Shown here: positions 1 through 12,106 of the stretch, in pieces | How positions within the stretch are numbered: the stretch's first letter is position 1 | Layout of the letters: every line of letters begins with the position of its first letter | NCBI GenBank assembly: GCA_963680875.1 | Contig: OY804578.1 | Coordinates: 3,782,001 to 3,846,000 of the forward strand | Reading direction: 5' to 3' | Length of the DNA stretch: 64,000 nucleotides | Source of the DNA: Bathymodiolus brooksi | Lineage: Eukaryota > Mollusca > Bivalvia > Mytilida > Modiolidae | Position numbers and translations under genes: made by a program | Notes under the pieces: model-generated | The model's database searches: none | The model's input: the letters and a program-made list of their open reading frames with translations, nothing else | Told to the model about the DNA's origin: nothing

Positions 1-2
1 TA

Positions 3-290
3 TCGTTTCCCAATGCAACGTGTGTCCTTTGTGCGAAGCACTTAAAGGACAACGCTATTGTTAATCTTGGTAAGTCACTACCTCAGCCAGAGGTTACCAA
101 GATTATCACTAAGCTATTTGGGGAGAGTGGTATTCTGGCTTCAGAAGACCAGGTCACGTTCGACGAGATTCGCGACGAGCTGACCCACTCATATGACATA
201 CCCTACCTGTCTAACAGGTTGCTTCCCAATTTGGAGCAGTTCGCTTTCAAGCCTCGGCTACGACACCCCTGTTTGCCTCGTCTATGGTAG
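3..290 (+). CDS. Partial open frame or exon, unidentified protein
   Basis: An open frame runs from the window edge to a TAG at 288-290 (95 codons, no start needed because it enters from the left). The translation has a CxxC-type start (NATCVLCAKHLKD), a charged helical-looking middle (QPEVTKIITKLFGESG, then TFDEIRDELTHSYD) and a basic tail. Base composition is clearly more GC-rich than the AT-rich DNA that follows, which supports coding. A good 5' splice site (ATG followed by GTAGGT) lies at 286/287, so this may be an internal exon ending at 286 in phase 2 rather than a gene end. That phase does not fit directly onto the phase-0 exon at 11308. I do not recognise the family. A fragment of a transposable-element protein is the main alternative. 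Confidence 0.4.
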   Translation, partial: SFPNATCVLCAKHLKDNAIVNLGKSLPQPEVTKIITKLFGESGILASEDQVTFDEIRDELTHSYDIPYLSNRLLPNLEQFAFKPRLRHPCLPRLW

Positions 291-1345
291 GTTAAAAAGT
301 CCCCATGTATTAAACTTAATTTCTTCTATAAAGCTAAAGAATAAAACATTTTTTTTTCAAATAAGGGAAAGGGAGGGCCTACCCCACATTGCTCATGGCC
401 TTGACGTGGCGTGGGGGCTCTAACATTCTGTAGTCCTTTTTTAAATACACTGTAATTTATGAAATGATTCTGCTTCAATGTTTAATTTATCATATAACTT
501 CTACCATTGGCATCATATTCTCAATCAATCAATCGATGTTATTTCCAATAAAAACTATATCTCAAAATTACGAACACTGTACAGAATGATAGTCTAACAT
601 GAGCATTTTTTTTCCCATATCTTATTTTGCAGTGATAAATTTGTTTATTCAAGTGTCACATTATGCCTGACATAAAATATCCAAGTCATATCATACCATT
701 AATTCAATCAATCCATACATTGATTTTGTATTGTATTTATCATCATCTCATACGTTCATTTTTGTGAACTTCAGATACGTCAAGCATTTTCATGTCCTAG
801 ACCGATATTGATTTTAAATTTAGAAGCACTTTTATTTTGCTTTGACAAACATGAATATGACCTAAATTTCAACATGCATATGCTTTAAAAATATGATTTA
901 ATACTCAAATACCACTTATGAGTTATTGACAAACATTATATTTCATATCTCAGTCGAAAAGGACTTAAAAGTTACTTGTCTTTTTTTTTTGGTAAACCGG
1001 AAGTAAATCGCGCCGATTTTTCTTGTATATTTTCACTCCGTGAGAAGTAAAACATCAATAAAATTATCTAATGAATATCATTTAAGTCATTTAATATCAT
1101 CTACAAAGTAATGCAATACTTTTACATGTTTATTTTGCGTTATTTAATTAGTAGACTCTAGTCGACTCTGTTCAGTATCGCCCCTTCCTGTATATTGGTT
1201 ACATCCTGTATATTACAACTGACAGCTAATGCATGACAAACAATTTTAATCAGCCATCATTATCATGAAATACATTTTTTAATCTTTATTTTGATGATGG
1301 CACCTAATTCCCATCACCTAATCCAAATTAGTATAGTAGAGGAGT
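291..1345. other. AT-rich non-coding stretch
   Basis: Nothing convincing here. A short purine-rich then GC-rich patch at about 361-420 interrupts AT-rich sequence, and only short chance open frames are present. If 3-286 is an exon, this is the start of its intron. Confidence 0.5.
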
Positions 1346-1850
1346 ACCGTATTTTTCGGACGATAAATCTAGATAAAAATGACGATTTTGTTCACAGTAC
1401 AAAAAATGTATGCCTTTATTTTGCTGTAGGTTTATTTCTGAATAAGAAGACTCGTATCATCGATGTTCTTGGTGTTATTTTTTTTTAAAATAAAGCAATA
1501 AAAGTATACTAACAGGGGGTGCAATTCTGGGGATAAAATATTCAACATCCGAAAAAATCAATATTCAATGATTGAAGTGTTATCGAAAATCAGTTCAATA
1601 TTGTATTTTATAATAAAATATATACTATAAAAAATGTATCTTGTTGAAAAAAATCACAGGGTGGATCGATTTACAATATAAAATTATTATCACAAAATAT
1701 CTAAATATAGCTATAGCTTTCCATCAAACACGAGGATGCGCACGTGATTGTAGTAAAAAATGGCGGTTGCAATACATCTCACAGTGAACGTGTAGAACAA
1801 GCTTTTTATACTAAATATACTGGAAAATAATTTATATCAATTTCGTTACT
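1346..1850 (-). mobile_element. Truncated TIR element, copy of the 19243-20422 element
   Basis: It begins with 'accgtatttttcggacgata', which matches the terminal inverted repeat at 19243 and 20422. The interior (the 'gcaattctggggat' and 'cacagggtggatcgatttac' stretches and neighbours) is the reverse complement of about 19900-20310. The opposite terminus is not found before 1900, so this copy is truncated. No transposase frame is visible; it is a non-autonomous DNA-transposon-like element. Confidence 0.65.
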
Positions 1851-1927
1851 TAATCAATATTTTATTGCAATAATTTATATGAGGCTATGGGTGTTTAAAC
1901 GTCACTTTTCAACAATATTTCAGTTAT

Positions 1928-2156
1928 ATATTGACCTTTGAGCTACCCTTCCTGGCGCGAATATGGTGCAAGGTAGAAATACACTAGGGTATTTACGTAA
2001 CCGGACATTCTACATACCGGAAAGAAAGTACGCTTACAAATATGCATCGATCACAAAATGTTTGACATGTTCACCTCGAGAAATGTAAAAAAAATCTTTA
2101 AATATCCACTCTCACGTCCGACCAAATTGTCGCACTTAGAGTGTTGACTCTCAATT
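1928..2156 (+). repeat. Direct repeat, copy 1 of 2 (about 0.23 kb)
   Basis: This block, from 'atattgacctttgagctacc' to 'gttgactctcaa', is repeated with a few differences at 2895-3126 in the same orientation, about 967 bp away. Both copies share 'ctggcgcgaatatggtgcaa', 'gaaagaaagtacgcttacaa' and 'cactctcacgtccgaccaaa'. The sequences outside the block differ, so this is a local segmental duplication or two insertions of one dispersed element. It does not have the TG..CA ends expected of LTRs. Confidence 0.75.
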
Positions 2157-2894
2157 TAAATTTACTTCAATGATTGCAAATGTACCTACAAACAAATAGT
2201 AATAAAAAACAACAACATTAAATAGAATTAATTATAATTGTTCTCCCCCTGGCACCTGAAAATTTGTGTCAACAAGATGTTCCTTCCATTATTGACACCT
2301 GTAACCTGAGCTAATTAATTCATATCAAGCTGGCTGTAATACCTAGTCCAATACACATATTGCCGTCACAGATGAACAAGTATAGGGACTTGAAATATTT
2401 GTAAACGGAATATTGTGTAACTTTAGCCGGTGATTTTTGCATCCGTTATTTCACCTTTATATGGATATCACACTCCGAAAGAATTATCTCTTATTCATTC
2501 ATGTACACAGCCGTACCGGCCTCAATGACTCTGTTTTAAGTGACAACAGATTATTTTTTTTACATCGTCACTGATTTCTCCAAACAAACAAAGTCAAAAC
2601 GCAAACTTAAGTCGAGTTTTTACTCAAATTTAATTTGGTTTGTTAAGAAAACTTTTTTCGAGAAATCCAAGCCAGGCTGGACTCGGCGTATATAATTTTA
2701 AAGTTTAGATTTCGGAAAAGTTACGATATTTCTAGCATTCCGATTGTAATCGTAAAATTTAAATGTACTAGAAAGATCTATTAAAATTAAACAGATTAAA
2801 GAAACACAAACGGTGTAACTCGAAATTATTGTACAATTCTTTGATTATGAGGTGCTCCTATGCATCGAACGACTGTTGTGCCCGAGCTTGACAA
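2157..2894. other. Unique AT-rich spacer between the direct repeats
   Basis: No coding frame, RNA gene or repeat was recognised. Confidence 0.5.
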
Positions 2895-3126
2895 ATATTG
2901 ACCTTGGAGCTACCTTTACTGGCGCGAATATGGTGCAAGGTAAAAATACACTAGGGTATTTACGTACCCGCACATTCTACACACCGGAAAGAAAGTACGC
3001 TTACAAATACGCATCGATCACAAATGTTTGATATATTCACCTCGAGAAATGTAAAAAAAAATCTTTTAATATCCACTCTCACGTCCGACCAAATAGTCGG
3101 ACTTAGAGAGTGTTGACTCTCAAATT
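2895..3126 (+). repeat. Direct repeat, copy 2 of 2
   Basis: Second copy of the block at 1928-2156. It is followed by three 'gtcggac' motifs and then, about 80 bp later, by the first unit of the 48-bp satellite. Confidence 0.75.
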
Positions 3127-3206
3127 TGTCGGACATTTGTCGGACATTTTGGGAGGAATATGTCGGACCTGAGAGTATGATCGTTGATACACTTGGAGTG
3201 TACTGT

Positions 3207-6200
3207 AAGTGGTAATCAGAAGTCGTAAGACGGACAGACAATACGATGACCAACACCTAAGTGGTAATCAGAAGTCGTAAGTCAAAGGACAGACAATACA
3301 ATGACCAACACCTAAGTGGTAATCAGAAGTCGTAAGTCAAAGGACAGACAATACGATGACCAACACCTAAGTGGTAATCAGAAGTCGTAAGACGAAGGAC
3401 AGACAATACAATGACCAACACCTAAGTGGTAATCAGAAGTCGTAAGACGAAGGACAGACAATACAATGACCAACACCTAAGTGGTAATCAGAAGACGTAA
3501 GTCAGACAATGCAATGACCAACACCTAAGTGGTAATCAGAAGACGTAAGTCAGACAATGCAATGACCAACACCTAAGTGGTAATCAGAAGCCGTAAGTCA
3601 GACAATACAATGACCAACACCTAAGTGGTAATCAGAAGTCGTAAGTCAGACAATACAATGACCAACACCTAAGTGGTAATCAGAAGTCGTAAGTCAGACA
3701 ATACAATGACCAACACCTAAGTGGTAATCAGAAGCCGTAAGTCAGACAATACAATGACCAACACCTAAGTGGTAATCAGAAGTCGTAAGTCAGACAATAC
3801 AATGACCAACACCTAAGTGGTAATCAGAAGACGTAAGTCAGACAATACAATGACCAACACCTAAGTGGTAATCAGAAGTCGTAAGTCAGACAATACAATG
3901 ACCAACACCTAAGTGGTAATCAGAAGTCGTAAGTCAGACAATACAATGACCAACACCTAAGTGGTAATCAGAAGTCGTAAGTCAGACAATACAATGATCA
4001 ACACCTAAGTGGTAATCAGAAGCCGTAAGTCAGACAATACAATGACCAACACCTAAGTGGTAATCAGAAGTCGTAAGTCAGACAATACAATGACCAACAC
4101 CTAAGTGGTAAACAGAAGTCGTAAGTCAGACAATACAATGACCAACACCTAAGTGGTAATCAGAAGTCGTAAGTCAGACAATACAATGACCAACACCTAA
4201 GTGGTAATCAGAAGTCGTAAGTCAGACAATACAATGACCAACACCTAAGTGGTAATCAGAAGACGTAAGTCAGACAATACAATGACCAACACCTAAGTGG
4301 TAATCAGAAGTCGTAAGTCAGACAATACAATGACCAACACCTAAGTGGTAATCAGAAGTCGTAAGTCAGACAATACAATGACCAACACCTAAGTGGTAAT
4401 CAGAAGACGTAAGTCAGACAATACAATGACCAACACCTAAGTGGTAATCAGAAGTCGTAAGTCAGACAATACAATGACCAACACCTAAGTGGTAATCAGA
4501 AGTCGTAAGTCAGACAATACAATGACCAACACCTAAGTGGTAATCAGAAGCCGTAAGTCAAAGGACAGACAATACAATGACCAACACCTAAGTGGTAATC
4601 AGAAGTCGTAAGTCAGACAATACAATGACCAACACCTAAGTGGTAATCAGAAGTCGTAAGTCAGACAATACAATGACCAACACCTAAGTGGTAATCAGAA
4701 GTCGTAAGTCAGACAATACAATGACCAACACCTAAGTGGTAATCAGAAGTCGTAAGTCAGACAATACAATGACCAACACCTAAGTGGTAATCAGAAGTCG
4801 TAAGTCAGACAATACAATGACCAACACCTAAGTGGTAATCAGAAGACGTAAGTCAGACAATGCAATGACCAACACCTAAGTGGTAATCAGAAGCCGTAAG
4901 TCAGACAATACAATGACCAACACCTAAGTGGTAATCAGAAGTCGTAAGTCAGACAATACAATGACCAACACCTAAGTGGTAATCAGAAGTCGTAAGTCAG
5001 ACAATACAATGACCAACACCTAAGTGGTAATCAGAAGTCGTAAGTCAGACAATACAATGACCAACACCTAAGTGGTAATCAGAAGTCGTAAGTCAGACAA
5101 TACAATGACCAACACCTAAGTGGTAATCAGAAGTCGTAAGTCAGACAATACAATGACCAACACCTAAGTGGTAATCAGAAGTCGTAAGTCAGACAATACA
5201 ATGACCAACACCTAAGTGGTAATCAGAAGACGTAAGTCAGACAATGCAATGACCAACACCTAAGTGGTAATCAGAAGTCGTAAGTCAGACAATACAATGA
5301 CCAACACCTAAGTGGTAATCAGAAGTCGTAAGTCAGACAATACAATGACCAACACCTAAGTGGTAATCAGAAGACGTAAGTCAGACAATACAATGACCAA
5401 CACCTAAGTGGTAATCAGAAGTCGTAAGTCAGACAATACAATGACCAACACCTAAGTGGTAATCAGAAGTCGTAAGTCAGACAATACAATGACCAACACC
5501 TAAGTGGTAATCAGAAGTCGTAAGTCAGATAATACAATGACCAACACCTAAGTGGTAATCAGAAGTCGTAAGTCAGACAATACAATGACCAACACCTAAG
5601 TGGTAATCAGAAGTCGTAAGTCAGACAATACAATGACCAACACCTAAGTGGTAATCAGAAGCCGTAAGTCAGACAATACAATGACCAACACCTAAGTGGT
5701 AATCAGAAGTCGTAAGTCAGACAATACAATGACCAACACCTAAGTGGTAATCAGAAGTCGTAAGTCAGACAATACAATGACCAACACCTAAGTGGTAATC
5801 AGAAGTCGTAAGTCAGACAATACAATGACCAACACCTAAGTGGTAATCAGAAGTCGTAAGTCAGACAATACAATGACCAACACCTACGTGGTAATCAGAA
5901 GACGTAAGTCAGACAATACAATGACCAACACCTAAGTGGTAATCAGAAGACGTAAGTCAGACAATACAATGACCAACACCTCAGTGGTAATCAGAAGTCG
6001 TAAGTCAGACAATACAATGACCAACACCTAAGTGGTAATCAGAAGACGTAAGTCAGACAATACAATGACCAACACCTAAGTGGTAATCAGAAGTCGTAAG
6101 TCAGACAATACAATGACCAACACCTAAGTGGTAATCAGAAGTCGTAAGTCAGACAATACAATGACCAACACCTAAGTGGTAATCAGAAGTCGTAAGTCAG

Positions 6201-9200
6201 ACAATACAATGACCAACACCTAAGTGGTAATCAGAAGTCGTAAGTCAGACAATACAATGACCAACACCTAAGTGGTAATCAGAAGTCGTAAGACGAAGGA
6301 CAGACAATACAATGACCAACACCTAAGTGGTAATCAGAAGTCGTAAGACGAAGGACAGACAATACAATGACCAACACCTAAGTGGTAATCAGAAGACGTA
6401 AGTCAGACAATGCAATGACCAACACCTAAGTGGTAATCAGAAGACGTAAGTCAGACAATGCAATGACCAACACCTAAGTGGTAATCAGAAGCCGTAAGTC
6501 AGACAATACAATGACCAACACCTAAGTGGTAATCAGAAGTCGTAAGTCAGACAATACAATGACCAACACCTAAGTGGTAATCAGAAGTCGTAAGTCAGAC
6601 AATACAATGACCAACACCTAAGTGGTAATCAGAAGCCGTAAGTCAGACAAAACAATGACCAACACCTAAGTGGTAATCAGAAGTCGTAAGTCAGACAATA
6701 CAATGACCAACACCTAAGTGGTAATCAGAAGTCGTAAGTCAGACAATACAATGACCAACACCTAAGTGGTAATCAGAAGTCGTAAGTCAGACAATACAAT
6801 GACCAACACCTAAGTGGTAATCAGAAGTCGTAAGTCAGACAATACAATGACCAACACCTAAGTGGTAATCAGAAGCCGTAAGTCAGACAATACAATGACC
6901 AACACCTAAGTGGTAATCAGAAGTCGTAAGTCAGACAATACAATGACCAACACCTAAGTGGTAAACAGAAGTCGTAAGTCAGACAATACAATGACCAACA
7001 CCTAAGTGGTAATCAGAAGTCGTAAGTCAGACAATACAATGACCAACACCTAAGTGGTAATCAGAAGTCGTAAGTCAGACAATACAATGACCAACACCTA
7101 AGTGGTAATCAGAAGTCGTAAGTCAGACAATACAATGACCAACACCTAAGTGGTAATCAGAAGTCGTAAGTCAGACAATACAATGACCAACACCTAAGTG
7201 GTAATCAGAAGCCGTAAGTCAGACAATACAATGACCAACACCTAAGTGGTAATCAGAAGTCGTAAGTCAGACAATACAATGACAAACACCTAAGTGGTAA
7301 TCAGAAGTCGTAAGTCAGACAATACAATGACCAACACCTAAGTGGTAATCAGAAGTCGTAAGTCAGACAATACAATGACCAACACCTAAGTGGTAATCAG
7401 AAGTCGTAAGTCAGACAATACAATGACCAACACCTAAGTGGTAATCAGAAGACGTAAGTCAGACAATACAATGACCAACACCTAAGTGGTAATCAGAAGA
7501 CGTAAGTCAGACAATACAATGACCAACACCTAAGTGGTAATCAGAAGTCGTAAGTCAGACAATACAATGACCAACACCTAAGTGGTAATCAGAAGACGTA
7601 AGTCAGACAATACAATGACCAACACCTAAGTGGTAATCAGAAGTCGTAAGTCAGACAATACAATGACCAACACCTAAGTGGTAATCAGAAGTCGTAAGTC
7701 AGACAATACAATGACCAACACCTAAGTGGTAATCAGAAGTCGTAAGTCAGACAATACAATGACCAACACCTAAGTGGTAATCAGAAGTCGTAAGTCAGAC
7801 AATACAATGACCAACACCTAAGTGGTAATCAGAAGTCGTAAGTCAGACAATACAATGACCAACACCTAAGTGGTAATCAGAAGTCGTAAGTCAGACAATA
7901 CAATGACCAACACCTAAGTGGTAATCAGAAGTCGTAAGTCAGACAATACAATGACCAACACCTAAGTGGTAATCAGAAGTCGTAAGTCAGACAATACAAT
8001 GACCAACACCTCAGTGGTAATCAGAAGTCGTAAGTCAGACAATACAATGACCAACACCTAAGTGGTAATCAGAAGTCGTAAGTCAGACAATACAATGACC
8101 AACACCTAAGTGGTAATCAGAAGTCGTAAGTCAGACAATACAATGACCAACACCTAAGTGGTAATCAGAAGTCGTAAGTCAGACAATACAATGACCAACA
8201 CCTAAGTGGTAATCAGAAGACGTAAGTCAGACAATACAATGACCAACACCTAAGTGGTAATCAGAAGTCGTAAGTCAGACAATACAATGACCAACACCTA
8301 AGTGGTAATCAGAAGACGTAAGTCAGACAATACAATGACCAACACCTAAGTGGTAATCAGAAGTCGTAAGTCAGACAATACAATGACCAACACCTAAGTG
8401 GTAATCAGAAATCGTAAGTCAGACAATACAATGACCAACACCTAAGTGGTAATCAGAAGTCGTAAGTCAGACAATACAATGACCAACACCTAAGTGGTAA
8501 TCAGAAGTCGTAAGTCAGACAATACAATGACCAACACCTAAGTGGTAATCAGAAGTCGTAAGTCAGACAATACAATGACCAACACCTAAGTGGTAATCAG
8601 AAGTCGTAAGTCAGACAATACAATGACCAACACCTAAGTGGTAATCAGAAGTCGTAAGTCAGACAATACAATGACCAACACCTAAGTGGTAATCAGAAGT
8701 CGTAAGTCAGACAATACAATGACCAACACCTAAGTGGTAATCAGAAGTCGTAAGTCAGACAATACAATGACCAACACCTAAGTGGTAATCAGAAGTCGTA
8801 AGTCAGACAATACAATGACCAACACCTAAGTGGTAATCAGAAGTCGTAAGTCAGACAATACAATGACCAACACCTAAGTGGTAATCAGAAGTCGTAAGTC
8901 AGACAATACAATGACCAACACCTAAGTGGTAATCAGAAGTCGTAAGTCAGACAATACAATGACCAACACCTAAGTGGTAATCAGAAGACGTAAGTCAGAC
9001 AATACAATGACCAACACCTAAGTGGTAATCAGAAGTCGTAAGTCAGACAATACAATGACCAACACCTAAGTGGTAATCAGAAGACGTAAGTCAGACAATA
9101 CAATGACCAACACCTAAGTGGTAATCAGAAGTCGTAAGTCAGACAATACAATGACCAACACCTAAGTGGTAATCAGAAGTCGTAAGTCAGACAATACAAT

Positions 9201-10744
9201 GACCAACACCTAAGTGGTAATCAGAAGACGTAAGTCAGACAATACAATGACCAACACCTAAGTGGTAATCAGAAGTCGTAAGTCAGACAATACAATGACC
9301 AACACCTAAGTGGTAATCAGAAGTCGTAAGTCAGACAATACAATGACCAACACCTAAGTGGTAATCAGAAGACGTAAGTCAGACAATACAATGACCAACA
9401 CCTAAGTGGTAATCAGAAGTCGTAAGTCAGACAATACAATGACCAACACCTAAGTGGTAATCAGAAGACGTAAGTCAGACAATACAATGACCAACATCTA
9501 AGTGGTAATCAGAAGTCGTAAGTCAGACAATACAATGACCAACACCTAAGTGGTAATCAGAAGTCGTAAGTCAGACAATACAATGACCAACACCTAAGTG
9601 GTAATCAGAAGTCGTAAGTCAGACAATACAATGACCAACACCTAAGTGGTAATCAGAAGTCGTAAGTCAGACAATACAATGACCAACACCTAAGTGGTAA
9701 TCAGAAGTCGTAAGTCAGACAATACAATGACCAACACCTAAGTGGTAATCAGAAGTCGTAAGTCAGACAATACAATGACCAACACCTCAGTGGTAATCAG
9801 AAGTCGTAAGTCAGACAATACAATGACCAACACCTCAGTGGTAATCAGAAGACGTAAGTCAGACAATACAATGACCAACACCTCAGTGGTAATCAGAAGT
9901 TGTAAGTCAGACAATACAATGACCAACACCTAAGTGGTAATTAGAAGACGTAAGTCAGACAATACAATGACCAACACCTAAGTGGTAATCAGAAGACGTA
10001 AGTCAGACAATACAATGACCAACACCTAAGTGGTAATCAGAAGTCGTAAGTCAGACAATACAATGACCAACACCTAAGTGGTAATCAGAAGTCGTAAGTC
10101 AGACAATACAATGACCAACATCTAAGTGGTAATCAGAAGTCGTAAGTCAGACAATACAATGACCAACACCTAAGTGGTAATCAGAAGTCGTAAGTCAGAC
10201 AATACAATGACCAACACCTAAGTGGTAATCAGAAGTCCTAAGTCAGACAATACAATGACCAACACCTAAGTGGTAATCAGAAGTCGTAAGTCAGACAATA
10301 CAATGACCAACACCTCAGTGGTAATCAGAAGACGTAAGTCAGACAATACAATGACCAACACCTCAGTGGTAATCAGAAGTTGTAAGTCAGACAATACAAT
10401 GACCAACACCTAAGTGGTAATCAGAAGACGTAAGTCAGACAATACAATGACCAACACCTAAGTGGTAATCAGAAGACGTAAGTCAGACAATACAATGACC
10501 AACACCTAAGTGGTAATCAGAAGTCGTAAGTCAGACAATACAATGACCAACACCTAAGTGGTAATCAGAAGTCGTAAGTCAGACAATACAATGACCAACA
10601 TCTAAGTGGTAATCAGAAGTCGTAAGTCAGACAATACAATGACCAACACCTAAGTGGTAATCAGAAGTCGTAAGTCAGACAATACAATGACCAACACCTA
10701 AGTGGTAATCAGAAGTCCTAAGTCAGACAATACAATGACCAACA
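3207..10744. repeat. 48-bp satellite array, about 155 copies
   Basis: The monomer starts 'gtggtaatcagaagtcgtaa' and ends 'caatgaccaacacctaa'. Early units, and two near 6290-6350, are 53-54 bp because of an extra 'aaggac' or 'gaaggac'. One position is three-state (gaagTcg, gaagAcg, gaagCcg). Higher-order duplication is visible: the pair of gacgaaggac units followed by two 'aatgcaatg' units occurs near 3.39-3.58 kb and again near 6.29-6.47 kb. A block with the cctcag and agttgtaag variants recurs exactly 480 bp apart (9841 and 10321). Open frames on both strands are a by-product of the multiple-of-three unit length. The monomer resembles part of the dispersed element at 11840-12060. Confidence 0.95.
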
Positions 10745-10915
10745 GTAAATGGACTAAAGGAAAAACAACAATCTACAAAGCACTACACAGAAAACTAAAG
10801 AATGAGCAACACGAACCCAACGTAAAACTTGTGATGAACTCCGGTGCTCTGGATTGGGTAGCAGTGCAAGCTCCACTAGTGACACCCGTCGTGTTACTGT
10901 TAAACACATAGAGTT
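10745..10915 (+). repeat. Dispersed element piece flanking the 48-bp array
   Basis: This segment ('aatctacaaagcactacaca', 'aaagaatgagcaacacgaac', 'gacacccgtcgtgtt') aligns with 11905-12060, in the same order and orientation. It directly continues the last satellite monomer ('caatgaccaac'), just as the second copy continues 'cacaatggccaaaag'. The satellite therefore appears to be an internal part of this element, amplified. From memory, closely similar sequence is very common in bivalve genomes; that recall is unchecked. Confidence 0.6.
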
Positions 10916-11307
10916 GGACACAACTATACATAAATGAATACAAATAACATAGATTAGGAAAAAAATTGAAGATACTAAAGGGGTAATCAGTTGCTGCTTC
11001 ACTAATGGCAGAAAAGACCAAATACAGAGTCAAATAAGTCCATTGATATAACATTTAGTTATTTTAGTTTAAATGTGTGTTATTTTTATTAGAAAAAGTA
11101 TTTGTGTTAAATGTCGACATTAACACATTTAACAAGTAAAACAGGTTTAATACAATTATCTATTATTGCATTTTTTGTCATCTTTGCAAAATTCATAAAA
11201 AAACCACAAGTGTGGCCTTTTCTATCGTATTTTTAAATCACGACCTTCTCATTCCTCTCTATTACCAATATCAATTTTTACAATCATTTTATCTGTTGTG
11301 TTTTCAG
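10916..11307. other. AT-rich sequence before the terminal exon, probable intron
   Basis: It contains 'gatactaaaggggtaatcag' at about 10970, a truncated match to the element at 11840. It ends with a pyrimidine tract and the acceptor 'gtgttttcag'. Confidence 0.45.
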
Positions 11308-11637
11308 AGACCAACTTTTGAAGTGGCTGAACTACCAACACCAATGTCACCGACGACTGCTGGATCACCGACTGAGACTTCCTCATCTTTTAACTTCAAT
11401 AATCTCCCACCACTAAATACTCGTCGTCAGTCTGAGAATACAAGTAATTTCCGTCATCCTGCTCCTGCTCCACTCAGTAGTGCTTCTTTTAGTGCACGTC
11501 GCCATTCGGAGTTTCCGAGTTCTCAACCTCAACTTAGCAGTACATCCTTTCGGAATCTACCACCCATCAGTACACGTGGGAATGCTAACATGACAGGAGA
11601 ACCTCCATCTAGGAGAAATTTATTTACAATTGGTTGA
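11308..11637 (+). CDS. Terminal coding exon of an unidentified gene, Ser/Pro-rich
   Basis: A strong 3' splice site (pyrimidine-rich tract then TTTTCAG at 11301-11307) precedes a frame open to TGA at 11635-11637, giving 109 residues. The frame also runs upstream to a Met at 11212, but those residues are intron-like hydrophobic sequence, so the exon start is preferred. The protein is rich in Ser, Pro and Thr (PTPMSPTTAGSPTETSSS) with a loosely repeated motif: NLPPLNTRRQSE, SFSARRHSEF, NLPPISTRG. RRQSE and RRHSE look like basophilic-kinase sites. It ends SRRNLFTIG. This looks like a disordered C-terminal tail; I do not recognise the family. The gene converges on CBS. Its earlier exons would lie to the left, with the 48-bp satellite probably in the last intron. 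Confidence 0.6.
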   Translation, partial: RPTFEVAELPTPMSPTTAGSPTETSSSFNFNNLPPLNTRRQSENTSNFRHPAPAPLSSASFSARRHSEFPSSQPQLSSTSFRNLPPISTRGNANMTGEPPSRRNLFTIG

Positions 11638-11724
11638 AATAACATAAATATTTGATTCCAGCAATATTGCATTGTTATACTTTAATCCTAAATGATGGAC
11701 ATTTCAAAACATATAAGGTTAAAG

Positions 11725-11730
11725 AATAAA
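11725..11730 (+). promoter_or_regulatory. Polyadenylation signal AATAAA
   Basis: A canonical AATAAA lies 88 bp after the stop codon of the exon ending at 11637, a normal distance for a short 3' UTR. Confidence 0.45.
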
Positions 11731-11839
11731 TATTTGTTTAAAAAGTTGTTTATCTTAACGTTTGTTCCATTTTTTTTTAATAAGAATATAAAACAAATAT
11801 GAAATAAACATACCATAGACAGAGTGATGCAAGAAGAGT

Positions 11840-12060
11840 TTGAAGATACCAAAGGGAGGTAACCAGAATCTATATAGCAAAGAAGAACAGACAACACAAT
11901 GGCCAAAAGAAAAGTACAAACAAAGATCTACAAAACATACACATAAAACTAAAGATTGAGTAACACGAACCTCACTAAAAACCGGGGTTGAACTCAGGTG
12001 CACCGGAAGGGTAAGCAGTTCCTGCTCCACTATTGGCACCCATTGTGTGAATCTAGTTAC
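11840..12060 (+). repeat. Dispersed repeat element related to the 48-bp satellite
   Basis: It starts 'gataccaaagggaggtaacc', runs through 'agacaacacaatggcc', 'ctaaagattgagtaacacga' and 'accggaagggtaagcag', and ends near 'cacccattgtgtgaatct'. It matches 10745-10915 and carries an unamplified version of the satellite monomer (gtaaccagaatc..cagacaacacaatggcc). It is non-coding and resembles a common bivalve element from memory. Confidence 0.6.
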
Positions 12061-12106
12061 AAACCCGGTGATGTCATGAATGAGGAAAGGGACAGGAAAT
12101 GTTTAG

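Noticed and set aside
1928..3126. LTR retrotransposon flanked by the two 0.23-kb direct repeats
   Set aside because: No TG..CA termini, primer-binding site, polypurine tract or gag-pol coding sequence between them.
3207..10744. CRISPR-like appearance of regularly spaced repeats
   Set aside because: The whole unit is repeated with no unique spacers, and the context is a eukaryotic genome with spliced genes.
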